From Heritiera littoralis (Eukaryota > Streptophyta > Magnoliopsida > Malvales > Malvaceae): 64,000 nt of DNA. Below, in pieces: positions 13,106-24,283 of the stretch; position 1 is the first letter of the stretch; every line of letters begins with the position of its first letter. The stretch spans positions 4,421,501-4,485,500 of the forward strand of contig JAPDPK010000039.1 of NCBI GenBank assembly GCA_031772115.1. The letters are read 5' to 3'. Under the pieces are notes generated by a model. That model did not search any database and was not told the origin of the DNA. It saw only the letters and a list, made by a program, of their open reading frames with translations. The position numbers and the translations under genes are program-made.

Positions 13106-14586
13106 TTTCATATAATTGATGAACAAGTTCAGGTACCAGATACTACTTGATCAAAAGTTAATCGGGTATAGCGTACCCTAAGAATATTACCCGAATCCGA
13201 TACGGGTAATAAGAACACTATCCGAACCTTATAATTATTTGATTATAGAGTCGGGTAGTGTCGCGTACCTGATTATATATTACCCATTTACATCATTATA
13301 TCAAATGTTTTTTTTTGGTACATTATATCAAATGTTATTATTTATAATATAATGTCAAGTGGTGTATATAACTTGTTTAATTTAACGTTCTAAATTTTTA
13401 AAGGGATATTTGATTAATTAATGTGTTTGAGTATGATTATATTTAATAAAAATAATGTTATATTATGATTTAGGTACAAACAAAAAACAAAATAAATATA
13501 AAATTGAGATAATTAATTGACCAATTATTCATAATATTAATTATTTTTTTTAATGTATACCATAATTATATTCAACATTATAATTGAAGAATTAGTTAAC
13601 TAGTTATACGGTTAAATTTAATTTAATTACTAATTATGTTGGTTTTTACAAGACAAAATAAATGTAAAAAAGATTCTTAAAAATTTAAAATTTTATTAAA
13701 AATATAATATAATTATTAAAAAAGCTAAGTAAACAAAGTAAAAAAAAATTATTGAATTAAGAGTATCTAAATTCCAATGACCTAATATTGACAAAAAAAA
13801 AACACAATGACTCAATAAGTTATTGTTAAGAGTATAAAGCTATTTATATAAATGTTTAATTGTTTAGTGTGATTTATTTATAATTTGTTAGTTATTTATT
13901 TGTATAGCTAATACTTTTGGATTTTCACTTTCTTTTAGTTTTACTATATATATTTGGCTCATTTAAAAAATAAATTTTTATATAATTATTAATATATAAT
14001 TATATATTTTATAACAAATGTAAATATCACAGGAAATTAAAAAAATAAATAATAATTATCAAGTAATAAAAACATTAAAATGTAAAAATTTATATTTATA
14101 TAAATTTAGTCAAAACAACAAAAGAAATTAAAAATAATGAATAATAATATTTTATTTATGAGAGTTTCGTGTGAAAGGAGATCTGTTTGATTTTCATTTT
14201 TCAATTCCCTCTAAACAAGCTTTTCCCACATTACCAAAAAATTTCAAATTCTTTGAGAATATGCCTTTTCCCTCCCTTGAGAATCACATGAAAAAACTTC
14301 AAAAGCAAACTTTGAAATATCTTTATCTCAATATACTGTCATGCAATGTAGATATGATAATTAAAAAAAATGAACATGACATTGGATCAAATTTTGATAA
14401 AAATTAGAAAAAAAAATTGTGTTTGGTATATCAATATAAATTTTAATACAATAATGTTTATATTTTATATGATACAAATATATTTGATGCAATACGAATA
14501 CAATATATATATATACATGAATTATTAAGTCTAATATAATATAATGTCTATTATAATCGTTTTAATTATAATCGAAATTCAAAGAT

Positions 14587-14690
14587 GTTTTTTTTATTAC
14601 AAGGAAAATATTAAATAACTGAGGATGGGGGTGTTGGATTCAAACCCAAGACTTACAATATGCCACAACTCATCTTTAACCACTAGGCCA
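14587..14690 (-). mobile_element. tRNA-derived SINE copy inside the hAT element
   Basis: The minus strand gives A box TGGCCTAGTGGTTAAAG and B box GGGTTTGAATCC, then a body ending in TTAATATTTTCCTTGTAAT followed by As. It is the best-preserved A/B-box pair of the family in this window. It inserted into the hAT interior, so it is younger than that element. Confidence 0.65.
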
Positions 14691-15015
14691 AGAAGTTGTT
14701 GGCAATTCAAAGATGATTTTTAGTAGTTGGAGTTTGTGGACAAAAAAATTAATTAGTACAGAAATCCAGATGCTTCCAAGGTAGAAGTTTACAATAACAT
14801 AAGTGCTTTCATTTCTTGCAAATGCAATGCAAGATTTAAAACTTTTTCAATGCCTTTTACGTCTTCGAGTATTTTACTTGTAATTCTTTTTACGATAATT
14901 AATCAATTATAATTAAAAATTATGTACTGATCCATCATTTACAAGTGCGAACTTTATGTATTATTTTGATAGATCTACGTGACTTTAAATTTTGGTTAAT
15001 TAATTATAATGTAAT

Positions 15016-15808
15016 TGATGGAGATCCACTTGCTCGTGATGTTCGTGATGCTAAGGATCCATTGGTCATCCAATGAGGGAATGATGGAGATCCACTTGCT
15101 CGTGATGTTCGTGATGCTAAGGATCCATTGGTCATCCAAGGAGGTCCAATTACCCGAGCTCGAGCTAAGAAGACGCAACAAGCCCTGGCCTCATTCATGC
15201 AACAAGCTCTGGCATCATTGAAGTGTCAAGGAAGCTTCCATGAAGAGTCCCAAGACATCTATATTTGCTTGGAAGCCCAAACGACATGAGCATGGTTTAC
15301 TATCTTATTTTAGCTTAACAATAAGATGGGCTAAGTGTTTGGATAGCCCACGTTTGAGTCTTGTTGTGTCTTGGACTATTTATTTTATGTAACTAGGTTT
15401 AGGCATGAATTTGGGTTTAGTTTTATTTTCTGTTGGTGTTAATTCCAGCCCACTTGTTTATGGGCTTAAGTGCTAGGTGTTATTATAAATACCTTGTAAA
15501 CGCTATTGATGCACAGATCAGTAAATTGAATTTTCAGAATTTGAGTGTGTCTTTCTCTTGGGTTCCCTCTATACTAGGCTTATCAAGGTCTTCTTCCTTG
15601 TGGCGCCTCCTTCTTCACCATCCAACATTGCTATACCTTAGGTTCTCGAATTCTTATTCGTAGGGTCAAGGTCCAATACCTTTGGGTTCGAGTCTCTTTA
15701 GGCTTCAGGTCTAGGTTTCAAAAGTTGTCATTCATCAACTTTGTTTCTGTCCTTGCGTTTTCAGCTCCTTCAATTTCCAAGCTACGTTTCCTCTTGTCTT
15801 GCGCATCA
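15016..15808 (+). repeat. 5' LTR of the gypsy element
   Basis: This 793-bp LTR differs from its partner by about 12 substitutions and two 1-bp indels by eye (about 1.5%). It contains two copies of the 66-bp unit that encodes the pol C-terminus in the other LTR; here one base change makes a TGA in the first unit. A TATA-like 'ttataaata' lies near 15482, so transcription probably starts shortly after. Confidence 0.92.
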
Positions 15809-15810
15809 GT

Positions 15811-15825
15811 TGGTATTCAGAGCTC
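15811..15825 (+). other. Primer-binding site of the gypsy element
   Basis: TGGTATTCAGAGCTC begins 2 bp after the 5' LTR. It resembles the plant initiator-Met tRNA site TGGTATCAGAGC with one extra T, so it may be weakened or simply diverged. Confidence 0.6.
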
Positions 15826-16741
15826 AAGTTTTGATTTCTGGTTTGTTTGTGCGTCACTCACTTTTCGATTTTTGGTTTATTGGTTTCGATTTTTGGTTTA
15901 TTTGTTTCGATTTTTTTTTTCGTTTTTTTCTCTCTTGTTAGTTTCGATTTCTGGTTTGTTGTTGTGTTTGAGTTGAATTCATAACCCTAGCCGCAATTCC
16001 TCAAAACCCTAGCTGCACGCCTTCCTTTAAAAAAAAACCCTAGTCGCACCCCTTCAAAAAAAACCCTAGCCGCACCCCTAAAAAAAACCCTAGCCGCACC
16101 CCTAAAAAAAAAACCCTAGCCGCACCCCTAAAAAAAAAACCCTAGCCGCACCCCTCTTCTTTTCAAGGAAACCGCAACACTCAGAGTTTAAAAAAAAAAG
16201 AAGAAAAGAATTCGAAAAAAAAAAAAAAGAAAAGAATTCAAAAAAAAAGAAAAGAATTAGAAAAAAAAAAAATTCAAAAAAAAATTGTTGCGGTACTGTT
16301 CATATAGAAAATTTTGGTTGAGTTAGGAGGTGTGCGAGTATCCGTTTTAAAGAAAACGACGAAAGAAAGCCATACCCTATCTTGGCCAAATTCCATCGTT
16401 TTCCTATAGTTTTAGGCCATTTTTCATTTTTTTTGGTCCTTCTTGTGATTTTTTTTATTTTTCTTCTATTCTTCTTTTTTTTCTTTCTTTGAGTCACCCT
16501 AGCCACACCTTTCTGTGAACAAAAAAATTCAAAAAAAAAATTTTCTTGGTGATAATACTTGGTGAATTAGTTGATTCTACGAGGTTGAATCTTTGACTGA
16601 GTCTCTAGTGCGATTGTGAACCTATAGAGTTAAGGTAGAGTAAGGGAAAAAGGCATGAGTGTGTGAGAGACATTAGTAGAGAAAAGCCAAATTCCTTGAG
16701 TGAAACACGAGTGTAAACACGTGAGGATATCTTTGTTGAAA
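15826..16741 (+). other. Gypsy leader with AAACCCTA repeats and A-runs
   Basis: A 0.9-kb untranslated leader. At 15980-16155 a unit 'ccctag(c/t)(c/t)gca' joined by A runs recurs seven times, several with AAACCCTA, the plant telobox core. Poly(A) stretches with gaattc follow at 16190-16290. No open frame was found before the gag ATG. Confidence 0.7.
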
Positions 16742-17763
16742 ATGTCTTCTGAAGGTGATAAGTCCGACTTTAAAAAGATTGAATTCATGCTTCAGGCAAT
16801 GCAACAACAGTTCCAACGGATGGACGTGAAATTCAATGACATTCATGATAAGTTGAACCAACATGAAGCTCGGTTTGCAAAGATCCATCAAGGTGATACT
16901 TATCGTCTAAAAAGTAAGGTTGTTGCCAATGACGAGTATGATGATAATGTTGGGTATGATTCGAACGAAAAGTCTGGGATTGATAGACATCATAGAAGGT
17001 ACCATGGGTATAGAGATCGAGTTGATAAAGCCTGTGATAGAGGCAAGGAGAAGATAGATGGAAACCTTGGCAGTATAAAATTAAAGATTCCTCCTTTCCA
17101 AGGCAAGAATGATCCTGAGGCATATTTGGAGTGGGAAAGGAAGATTGAAATGGTGTTTGACTGCCACCACTACTCTGAGGAAAAGAAGGTCAAACTTGCA
17201 GCAATTGAGTTCGCAGAGTATGCTATGGTTTGGTGGGATCAGTTAGTCATTAGTAGAAGAAGATATGGTGATCCTCCAGTGTGTACCTGGGATGAGATGA
17301 AGCACATCATGAGGAAGAGATTTGTTCCTACTCATTATTACAGAGAGTTATACTAGAAGCTCCAAGGTCTTACCCAGGGCTTAAAGAGTGTTGAGGATTA
17401 TTACAAAGAGATGGAAATAACCATGATCCGAGCCAATATCCAGGAGGATGCAAAAGCTACTATGGCTCGTTTTCTTCAAGGCTTAAACCGTGAGATTGCC
17501 AATGTAGTAGAGTTGCAGCATTACATGGATTTAGAGGAGATGCTACATGTGGCCATCAAAGTCGAAAGGCAACTTCAAAGGAAAGGTACATCCCATTTCA
17601 CTCCTAGTTCAGTTCCTGTTTGGAAATCTAACACCTTTCGTAGGGATGATAAGCCTGTGTCTATGCCTAAGTCTGAGAGCTTTGCTAAGCCCAAGCCTGA
17701 GGGCCCTCCAAAGCCCAAGACTGAACCTGCCCAAGCATCCCGAAGCAGGACACGTGACATTAA
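16742..17763 (+). pseudogene. Gypsy gag, N-terminal part, with an internal stop and cut by the copia insertion
   Basis: From ATG 16742 the frame encodes a basic and acidic N-terminus with a coiled-coil-like segment, then the retrotransposon gag core (FQGKNDPEAYLEWERKIE ... KKVKLAAIEFAEYAMVWWDQ) around residues 115-210. An in-frame TAG at 17354-17356 stops it; the frame then continues unbroken (FLQGLNREIANVVELQHY) into a Lys/Pro-rich tail until the copia element begins. The zinc knuckle lies 6.5 kb away, on the far side (24290-24331), still in the same frame. The stop plus the insertion make the gag non-functional. Confidence 0.9.
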
Positions 17764-18191
17764 TGTTAGTATATCTCCATTAATTATGGAAATAATTGTT
17801 TGGTTGACCAATTCCGGATATGGTCCATAATTTCACACTGAATCTCAACTCAATATTTGGCTATTAAAACACGATTTTGTGATGGTTAAAACGTGATTTT
17901 ATTGCCATAATTAGCATGCTCTCGTTAGTAATAAAAGGAGAGCTCCTTCCGGTCCCCAAGTACGTAAATCAAAAAACACACAAACACCATCTAGTGAGGT
18001 TTTGAGTGCTTGGAAGATTTGGAAGGTTTGTGATCGACACAGAGTAGACTGTCAGATTCGGCAATTGCTTCAACAGCAGAGTTACAGAGTGCAATGGCTG
18101 GAGGTTAGATCCTGTCGCTTCCGCATTTAATTGTTTAACATGTTTCATATTGTGTAGAAAGCATGTATAGGCTTGTTATGATGTACTTACA
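17764..18191 (+). repeat. 5' LTR of the copia element
   Basis: 428 bp, TG...CA ends. Relative to the 3' LTR I count five substitutions (four transitions, one transversion), all in the second half, and no indels. Confidence 0.95.
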
Positions 18192-19561
18192 TTTGGCATC
18201 AGAGCCGTAGTTTAACCTCTGTCTTGCTATAGATCTATAGAAAGAAGCCATAAAAACCCATATTTTGAAACTTTAAGTTTCGGATTTCATGAAACCCATT
18301 CTATTTTCATGTGATTTTGGTTCAAATATTTTAGATCTATTGTTGTAAAGCTCTAGGGATAAAAATACATGAAAAACGGGATTGTTTGAAGGGTTTTGTG
18401 CCGGGTCGGGTCAAAAGACCCAAATTTCTGCAAAACACCCATTCGGGTGAAGAAGAAGCCTCGGGCGCGTGAGTCACACGCGCCCGATAGAGGAAGAAAT
18501 GCGGGCGCGTGAGTCTCACGCACCCGCCTGTTAACAGTGCAATTACACTGTTCCAAAAAAATAAAAAAAAAGGAAAAAGAAACCCTTTTGGGCCTCGGGT
18601 TTTGGGCACTGTTTGGGTCCTTATTTGGTTAGTTTTGGGCCATATAATTTATGGGTTTCCCTTTATTTTGGGTTAGATTATTTGGGCCATGTGGATTAAA
18701 TAAAAGGGCTATTTGATTTATTTTAGGCCTTAAGGATTTATTTAATTTAAGTAATTTAAATTATTTAATTTAGGCCAAATAATTATATTTTTGATAGTTT
18801 TATCAAATTTTCAGTTCTGTAATTTTCATAATTTTATGAATAATTGGATTATTTTCACAAAATTAATATAATTATGAAAACTTCTCATTATTTGGATTTT
18901 ATGAGGATTTTTCATAAATTTGAAATTTTTATAAAAGCTATAATTTTAAATTGAATAATTTTTGTGAAAATTATCATAAAATTATGATTAAATTATGAAA
19001 ATTTGATTTGAATGTGTATATGTGCTCATTTTGAATATGTATAATTTTGTTATTTTTATACTAGAAGCACATGTAGCTAAGTTATTCATATTATTTGGAA
19101 TTAAAATTGCCTTGTGATAATTGCAATTTTTTAAATTATGAATAAGCTTAGAATTTTACCAATATGTCTAAGTGATTTATAATTTATTTAATTAGGGCTT
19201 AGCCACAGCAACCTTAATTAAGTAAAATTATTTTTGTAAAATCACATAATGATATTAGACATAAATTGTAATTAGTTATAAGGTTATGGTAAATTTTATC
19301 CCACAGGAATTTTTATTATAATTTTATAACTAATTAGGATAAAATATCAAATTAGTTTCTTAATTTACCCACAGGAATTAGGAAATGATATAATTTGATA
19401 GTTTTATCATTATGATATGAATTTATTAGAATTATAACTTTAGCCCACAGGCAAGTTTTATGTCTAAGATTCATTAATAAAATATGTTTACATTGGTAGA
19501 CATAATTAAGTTTGCCTCAAAAAAATTCTAGATACATAAGCATGTTTATTTTCTATATGCA
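18192..19561 (+). other. Copia leader with twin GC-rich hairpins
   Basis: A 1.37-kb non-coding leader containing the primer-binding site at 18194. Two adjacent inverted repeats stand out in AT-rich DNA: TCGGGCGCGTG/CACGCGCCCGA (18461-18471 and 18477-18487, perfect, 5-nt loop) and GCGGGCGCGTGA/TCACGCACCCGC (18501-18512 and 18516-18527, one mismatch, 3-nt loop). The rest is AT-rich with no open frame. Confidence 0.75.
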
Positions 19562-22500
19562 GTGTTTCCTCATGCTAGTATTAACCTAGAAGTTCCCGAG
19601 CTAGATGGAGAGAACTACAAGGTTTGGAAGGAGAGAGTTCTCCTCCAATTAGGGTGCATGGATATAGACTATGCTATAAGGAAAGACGAGCCCGTATTGA
19701 CAGAGACCAGCACTCCTACTGAAGTAGCTTTACATGAACGCTGGGAGCGATCCAATCGCCTTAGTGTCATGTATATTAAGACAAAGATATCTGCTGGGAT
19801 ACGTGGTTCAGTCGAACAGCATACCAACGTTAGGACCTTATTGAAGGCCATAGATGATCAATTTGTCACTTCAGACAAAGCGTTGGCCAACACCCTGATA
19901 ATGAAGTTCTCATCGATGAGGCTCACCAGTGTCAAAGGAGTGCGCGAGCACATAATGGCCATGAGAGATATAGCGGCCCAACTCAAGAAGTTAGAGGTGG
20001 AGATGTCTGAGTCTTTTCTTGTGCATTATATATTGAACACTCTACCAAAGCAGTACGGACCATTCAAGATATCCTACAACACACATAAGGATAAGTTGAC
20101 CATCAATGAATTGATGACCATGTGTGTTCAAGAGGAGGGAAGGCTGCTTATGGAATCGGGTGAAAGTGCATTTTTTGCAAGCCAAGGAAAGACCAAAGAT
20201 CGAGCCAAGAACAAGGGAAAAGGGAAAATCCCTGCCCAAGCTGACATTAAGAAAGAGTCCAAGTGTTTCTTCTGTAAAAAGAAGGGACACATGAAGAAGG
20301 ACTGTGCTAAGCTTCAACAGTGGCTCGTTAAGAAAGGTAATCCACTCTCATATGTTTGTTTTGAATCAAATATGGTTGAGGTTAATCATAACACATGGTG
20401 GATTGATTCTGGATCTACAATTCACATTTCAACTTCCTTACAGGGTATGACAAACCTAAGGAAGCCAGTGGGAAATGGGTAGAGCATCTATTCAGGAAAC
20501 AAGATGCGCTCGCATGTTGAAGGCGTTGGAACGTGCACTTTAATTCTTAGGAGTGGTTTTGTTTTGCAATTGGAAAAGACCTTTTATATTCCTAGTTTCT
20601 CTAGAAATTTAATCTCTGTTTCTAGGCTGGTACCTTATGGATATTCCTTTCAATTTTCAAATAAATCAGTATTGATATATTTTAAGTCTGATATTGTTGG
20701 GAATGGTACCTTATGTGATGGTCTTTTCTCTATTGATTTGCAAAATGACGCTGCTCATAACGCCTTGCATGTTCAAACTGGCACTAAAAGATGTGTTATG
20801 AATGAGGACTCCTCCACGTTATGGCACCGAAGATTAGGTCATATCTCCATAAATAGAATTAAGAGATTGGTAAATGACGGAATACTTAGTACTCTCGATT
20901 TTACTGATTTCGACACTTGTGTGGATTGCATTAAGGGTAAGCAAACCAACAAGTCTAAGAAAGGTGCCAATAGGAGTTCAACCATATTAGAGATCATACA
21001 TTCTGACATATGTTGTCCAGACATTGATGCATATGGTCAGAAATACTTCATCACCTTTATTGATGATTACTCGAGGTTTATGTATCTCTACATGCTTCAT
21101 AACAAGAACGAAGCATTAGACGCCTTTAAAATATTTAAGGCTGAAGTAGAGAAACAATGTAGGAAACCCATAAAGATAGTAAGAACTGATAGAGGTGGGG
21201 AGTATTACGGTAGATACACTGAAGATGGACAAGCACCTGGACCATTTGCGAAGTTCCTTCAAGAAAATGGGATTGTTGCCCAATATACCATGCCTGGTTC
21301 ACCGGATCAGAATGGTGTTGCAGAAAGAAGGAACCGAACTTTGATGGAAATGGTGCGTAGTATGCTTAGCAACTCGAAGTTGCCTAAGTCCTTGTGGATT
21401 GAAGCTCTTAAAACAGCAGCGTATATATTGAACCGGGTTCCAACCAAGGCTGTTCCAAAGACACCTTTTGAATTATTCAAAGGTTGAAAACCGAATTTGC
21501 GTCATATGCGCGTTTGGGGATGCCCTTCTGAGATAAGAGTTTACAACCCACAGGAAAAGAAACTGGATCCTAGGACCATAAGTGGGTATTTCATCGGATA
21601 TGCCGAACGGTCCAAAGGCTACAGATTCTATTGTCCATCTCATAGCACTAGATTTGTGGAATCAAGGAACGCCAAATTTCTTGAAAATGACTTAGTTAGT
21701 GGGAGCGCTCAATCTCAAGACCTAGTTTCTGTGAGAGATCAACCCTCTACCTCGAGTCAAGGATTGGTTATCATGAACAATGTCCCTTCAGTACAACTGG
21801 ACATTGAACAACCAATCGTTGAAGATCCACAAGTAGCTGATAACTTACTAGTAGACGAGGCTCCTCTGGATACACCAGAATTGAGTGAGCAACCAGTTGA
21901 ACAACATGATCCTTCGGAGAATGTTGAACCAACATTAAGAAGGTCTACTAGGGAAAGGAAATCAGCTATTCCTAGTGATTATATTGTGTATCTACAAGAG
22001 TATGATTTCAATATTGGGCCCATTAATGATCCAGAGACGTTTTCACAAGCCATGAACAGCAAAGAATCAAAACTTTGGTTCGATGCTATGAAGGATGAGA
22101 TGGATTCGATGGCATCTAATGGAGTATGGGATCTTATCGAGTTCCCTAATGGGGCCAGGGCTATAGGCTGTAAATGGGTCTTTAAGACCAAGACTGACTC
22201 ATTAGGCAACATTGAGCATTATAAGGCAAGACTCGTAGCCAAAGGATTCACTCAAAAGGAGGGAATCGATTACAATGAGACCTTCTCTCCTGTATCTAAG
22301 AAAGATTCTCTCCGCATCATAATGACGCTTGTTGCACATTTTGACTTAGAGTTGTAACAAATGGATGTGAAAACGGCATTTCTCAATGGTGATCTAGAGG
22401 AAGAGGTTTACATGAAACAACCTGAAGGTTTTTCCTCTAGCAATGGTGAGCATTTGGTCTGTAAGCTGAAGAAATCCATATATGGGTTGAAACAAGCTTT

Positions 22501-23599
22501 CCGCCAATGGTATCTAAAATTCCATGAAGTCATCTCTTCATTTGGTTTCGTTGAGAACATCATGGATAAATGTATATACCAGAAGGTCAGTGGGAGCAAG
22601 ATTTGTTTCCTTGTGCTATATGTGGATGATATTCTGCTTGCAACCAATGATAAGGGGATGCTACGTGAGGTGAAACAATTTCTTTATGAGAACTTTGATA
22701 TAAAGGATATGGGCGATGCATCTTATGTCATTGGCATTAAGATCCATAGGGATAGACATAGAGGTATATTAGGTCTGTCACAAGAAACCTATATTAATAA
22801 AGTCTTGGAAAGATTCAGAATGAAAGATTGTTCACCAAGCCCAGCTCCCATTGTGAAGGGTGACAGGTTCAATTTGAACCAGTGCCCGAAAAATGATCTT
22901 GAGCGGGAACAGATGAAGAACATTCCATATGCCTCAGCTGTTGGAAGCATTATGTATGCACAGGTCTGTACCAGGCCTGATATTGCTTTTGCTGTGGGAA
23001 TGTTGGGTAGATATCAAAGTGACCCGGGGATGGACCACTGGAGAGCTGCGAAGAAGGTGCTTAGATATCTTCAAGGCACTAAGGATTACATGCTTATGTA
23101 TAGACGGACTGATGAGTTGGTAGTGATTGGCTACTCAGACTCGGACTTTGCTGGCTGTGTTGATACCCGAAAATCAACATCCGGTTACATCTTCATGCTT
23201 GCCGGTGGAGCTGTTTCATGAAAGAGTGCTAAGCAGACACTAACTGCCACTTCTACTATGGAGGCCGAGTTCGTTTCCTGTTTTGAGGCTACCTCACATG
23301 GTGTATGGCTTAAGAGTTTCATTGGTGGGCTTAGAGTTGTTGACTCCATATCTAAGCCATTGAGGATATATTGTGACAATTCAGCTGCGGTATTCATGGC
23401 TAAGAATAATAAGAGTGGAAGTCGAAGTAAACACATCGACATTAAGTACTTGGCCATTAGAGAACATGTTAGAGATAAAAGAGTGGTCATTGAACACGTA
23501 AGCACTGAATTGATGTTAGCTGATCCTTTGACGAAAGGCATGCCACCGTTTAAATTTAAGGATCATGTAGAGAGAATGGGACTTGGTCCCACATTTTGA
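19562..23599 (+). pseudogene. Copia gag-pol polyprotein with four in-frame stops
   Basis: One reading frame without any frameshift, broken by TAG 20480, TGA 21485, TAA 22355 and TGA 23219. Domains in order: UBN2-type gag (GENYKVWKERVLLQL), zinc knuckle CFFCKKKGHMKKDC (20264-20305), protease with Asp-Ser-Gly (20405), GAG-pre-integrase (LWHRRLGHISI), integrase core (HSDICCPD, RTDRGGEY, NGVAERRNRTL), copia reverse transcriptase with YVDD at 22619, and RNase H ending ADPLTKGMP. The first codon of the open frame is GTG, with no ATG before residue 33, so the start is also lost or was spliced. KSIYGLKQA is followed by Phe where Ser is usual. It cannot make a full polyprotein. Confidence 0.92.
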
Positions 23600-23855
23600 T
23601 TGTAATTGAAACTCTTATTAATAATATGATGTTTCTCATTTTTGATTTGTATACACTAAAGTTTATTTGAGAAATATCCTTGTTGTTTGGACCGAGAATA
23701 AACATAAGGTTTATTCATTAAGTAAAAATGGGTTGATTTAGAAGCATTTTACATAGTAATACATGGAAGATAATACTCACCATTTGAGGAACTGTCGCCA
23801 TGATTCATGTGATTTGGTTCTTCTATAAGTGAAATATATGGACCAAGTGGGAGAA

Positions 23856-24283
23856 TGTTAGTATATCTCCATTAATTATGGAAATAATTGTTTGGTTGAC
23901 CAATTCCGGATATGGTCCATAATTTCACACTGAATCTCAACTCAATATTTGGCTATTAAAACACGATTTTGTGATGGTTAAAACGTGATTTTATTGCCAT
24001 AATTAGCATGCTCTCGTTAGTAATAAAAGGAGAGCTCCTTCCGGTCCCCAAGTACGTAAATCAAAAAACACACAAACACCATCTAGTGAGGTTTTGAGTG
24101 CTTGGAAGATTTGGAAGGTCTGTGATCGACACAGAGTAGACTGTCAGATTCAGCAATTGCTTCAACAGCAGAGTTACAGAGTGCAATAGCTGGAGGTTAG
24201 ATCCTGTCGCTTCCGCATTTAATTGTTTAACATGTTTCATATTGTATAGAAAGCATGTATAGTCTTGTTATGATGTACTTACA
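23856..24283 (+). repeat. 3' LTR of the copia element
   Basis: 428 bp, partner of 17764-18191 with five differences. It is followed directly by the duplication attaa and then by the in-frame continuation of the gypsy gag. Confidence 0.95.

Larger units (their letters stand above)
11067..15010. other. AT-rich non-coding interior of the hAT element
   Basis: This 3.9-kb region has no coding exon. It holds two SINE-like copies, a (TTA)n microsatellite at 12883-12917, three degenerate copies of a unit containing ATGATTTGTAT (near 11811, 12275 and 12389), and a patch at 13130-13285 with repeated cgggta/acccga motifs. An open frame at 14171-14407 has no recognisable motif. Confidence 0.5.
17764..24283 (+). 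mobile_element. Ty1/copia LTR retrotransposon nested in gypsy gag
   Basis: LTRs of exactly 428 bp each (17764-18191 and 23856-24283) begin TGTTAG and end TTACA. They are flanked by the duplication attaa (17759-17763 and 24284-24288). A primer-binding site (TGGCATCAGAGCC, 18194-18206) and a purine tract (aagtgggagaa, just before 23856) are in place. The interior runs gag, protease, integrase, reverse transcriptase, RNase H: the copia order. The LTRs differ at 5 of 428 positions, so the insertion is young. Confidence 0.95.

Noticed and set aside
14996..15221. Short open frames on both strands at the start of the gypsy LTR
   Set aside because: They are the 66-bp repeat of the LTR read in other frames; the same frames recur in the other LTR.
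16030..16155. Interstitial telomere array
   Set aside because: The unit includes gccgcaccc and variable A runs, so it is not a (CCCTAAA)n tract; it belongs to the gypsy leader.
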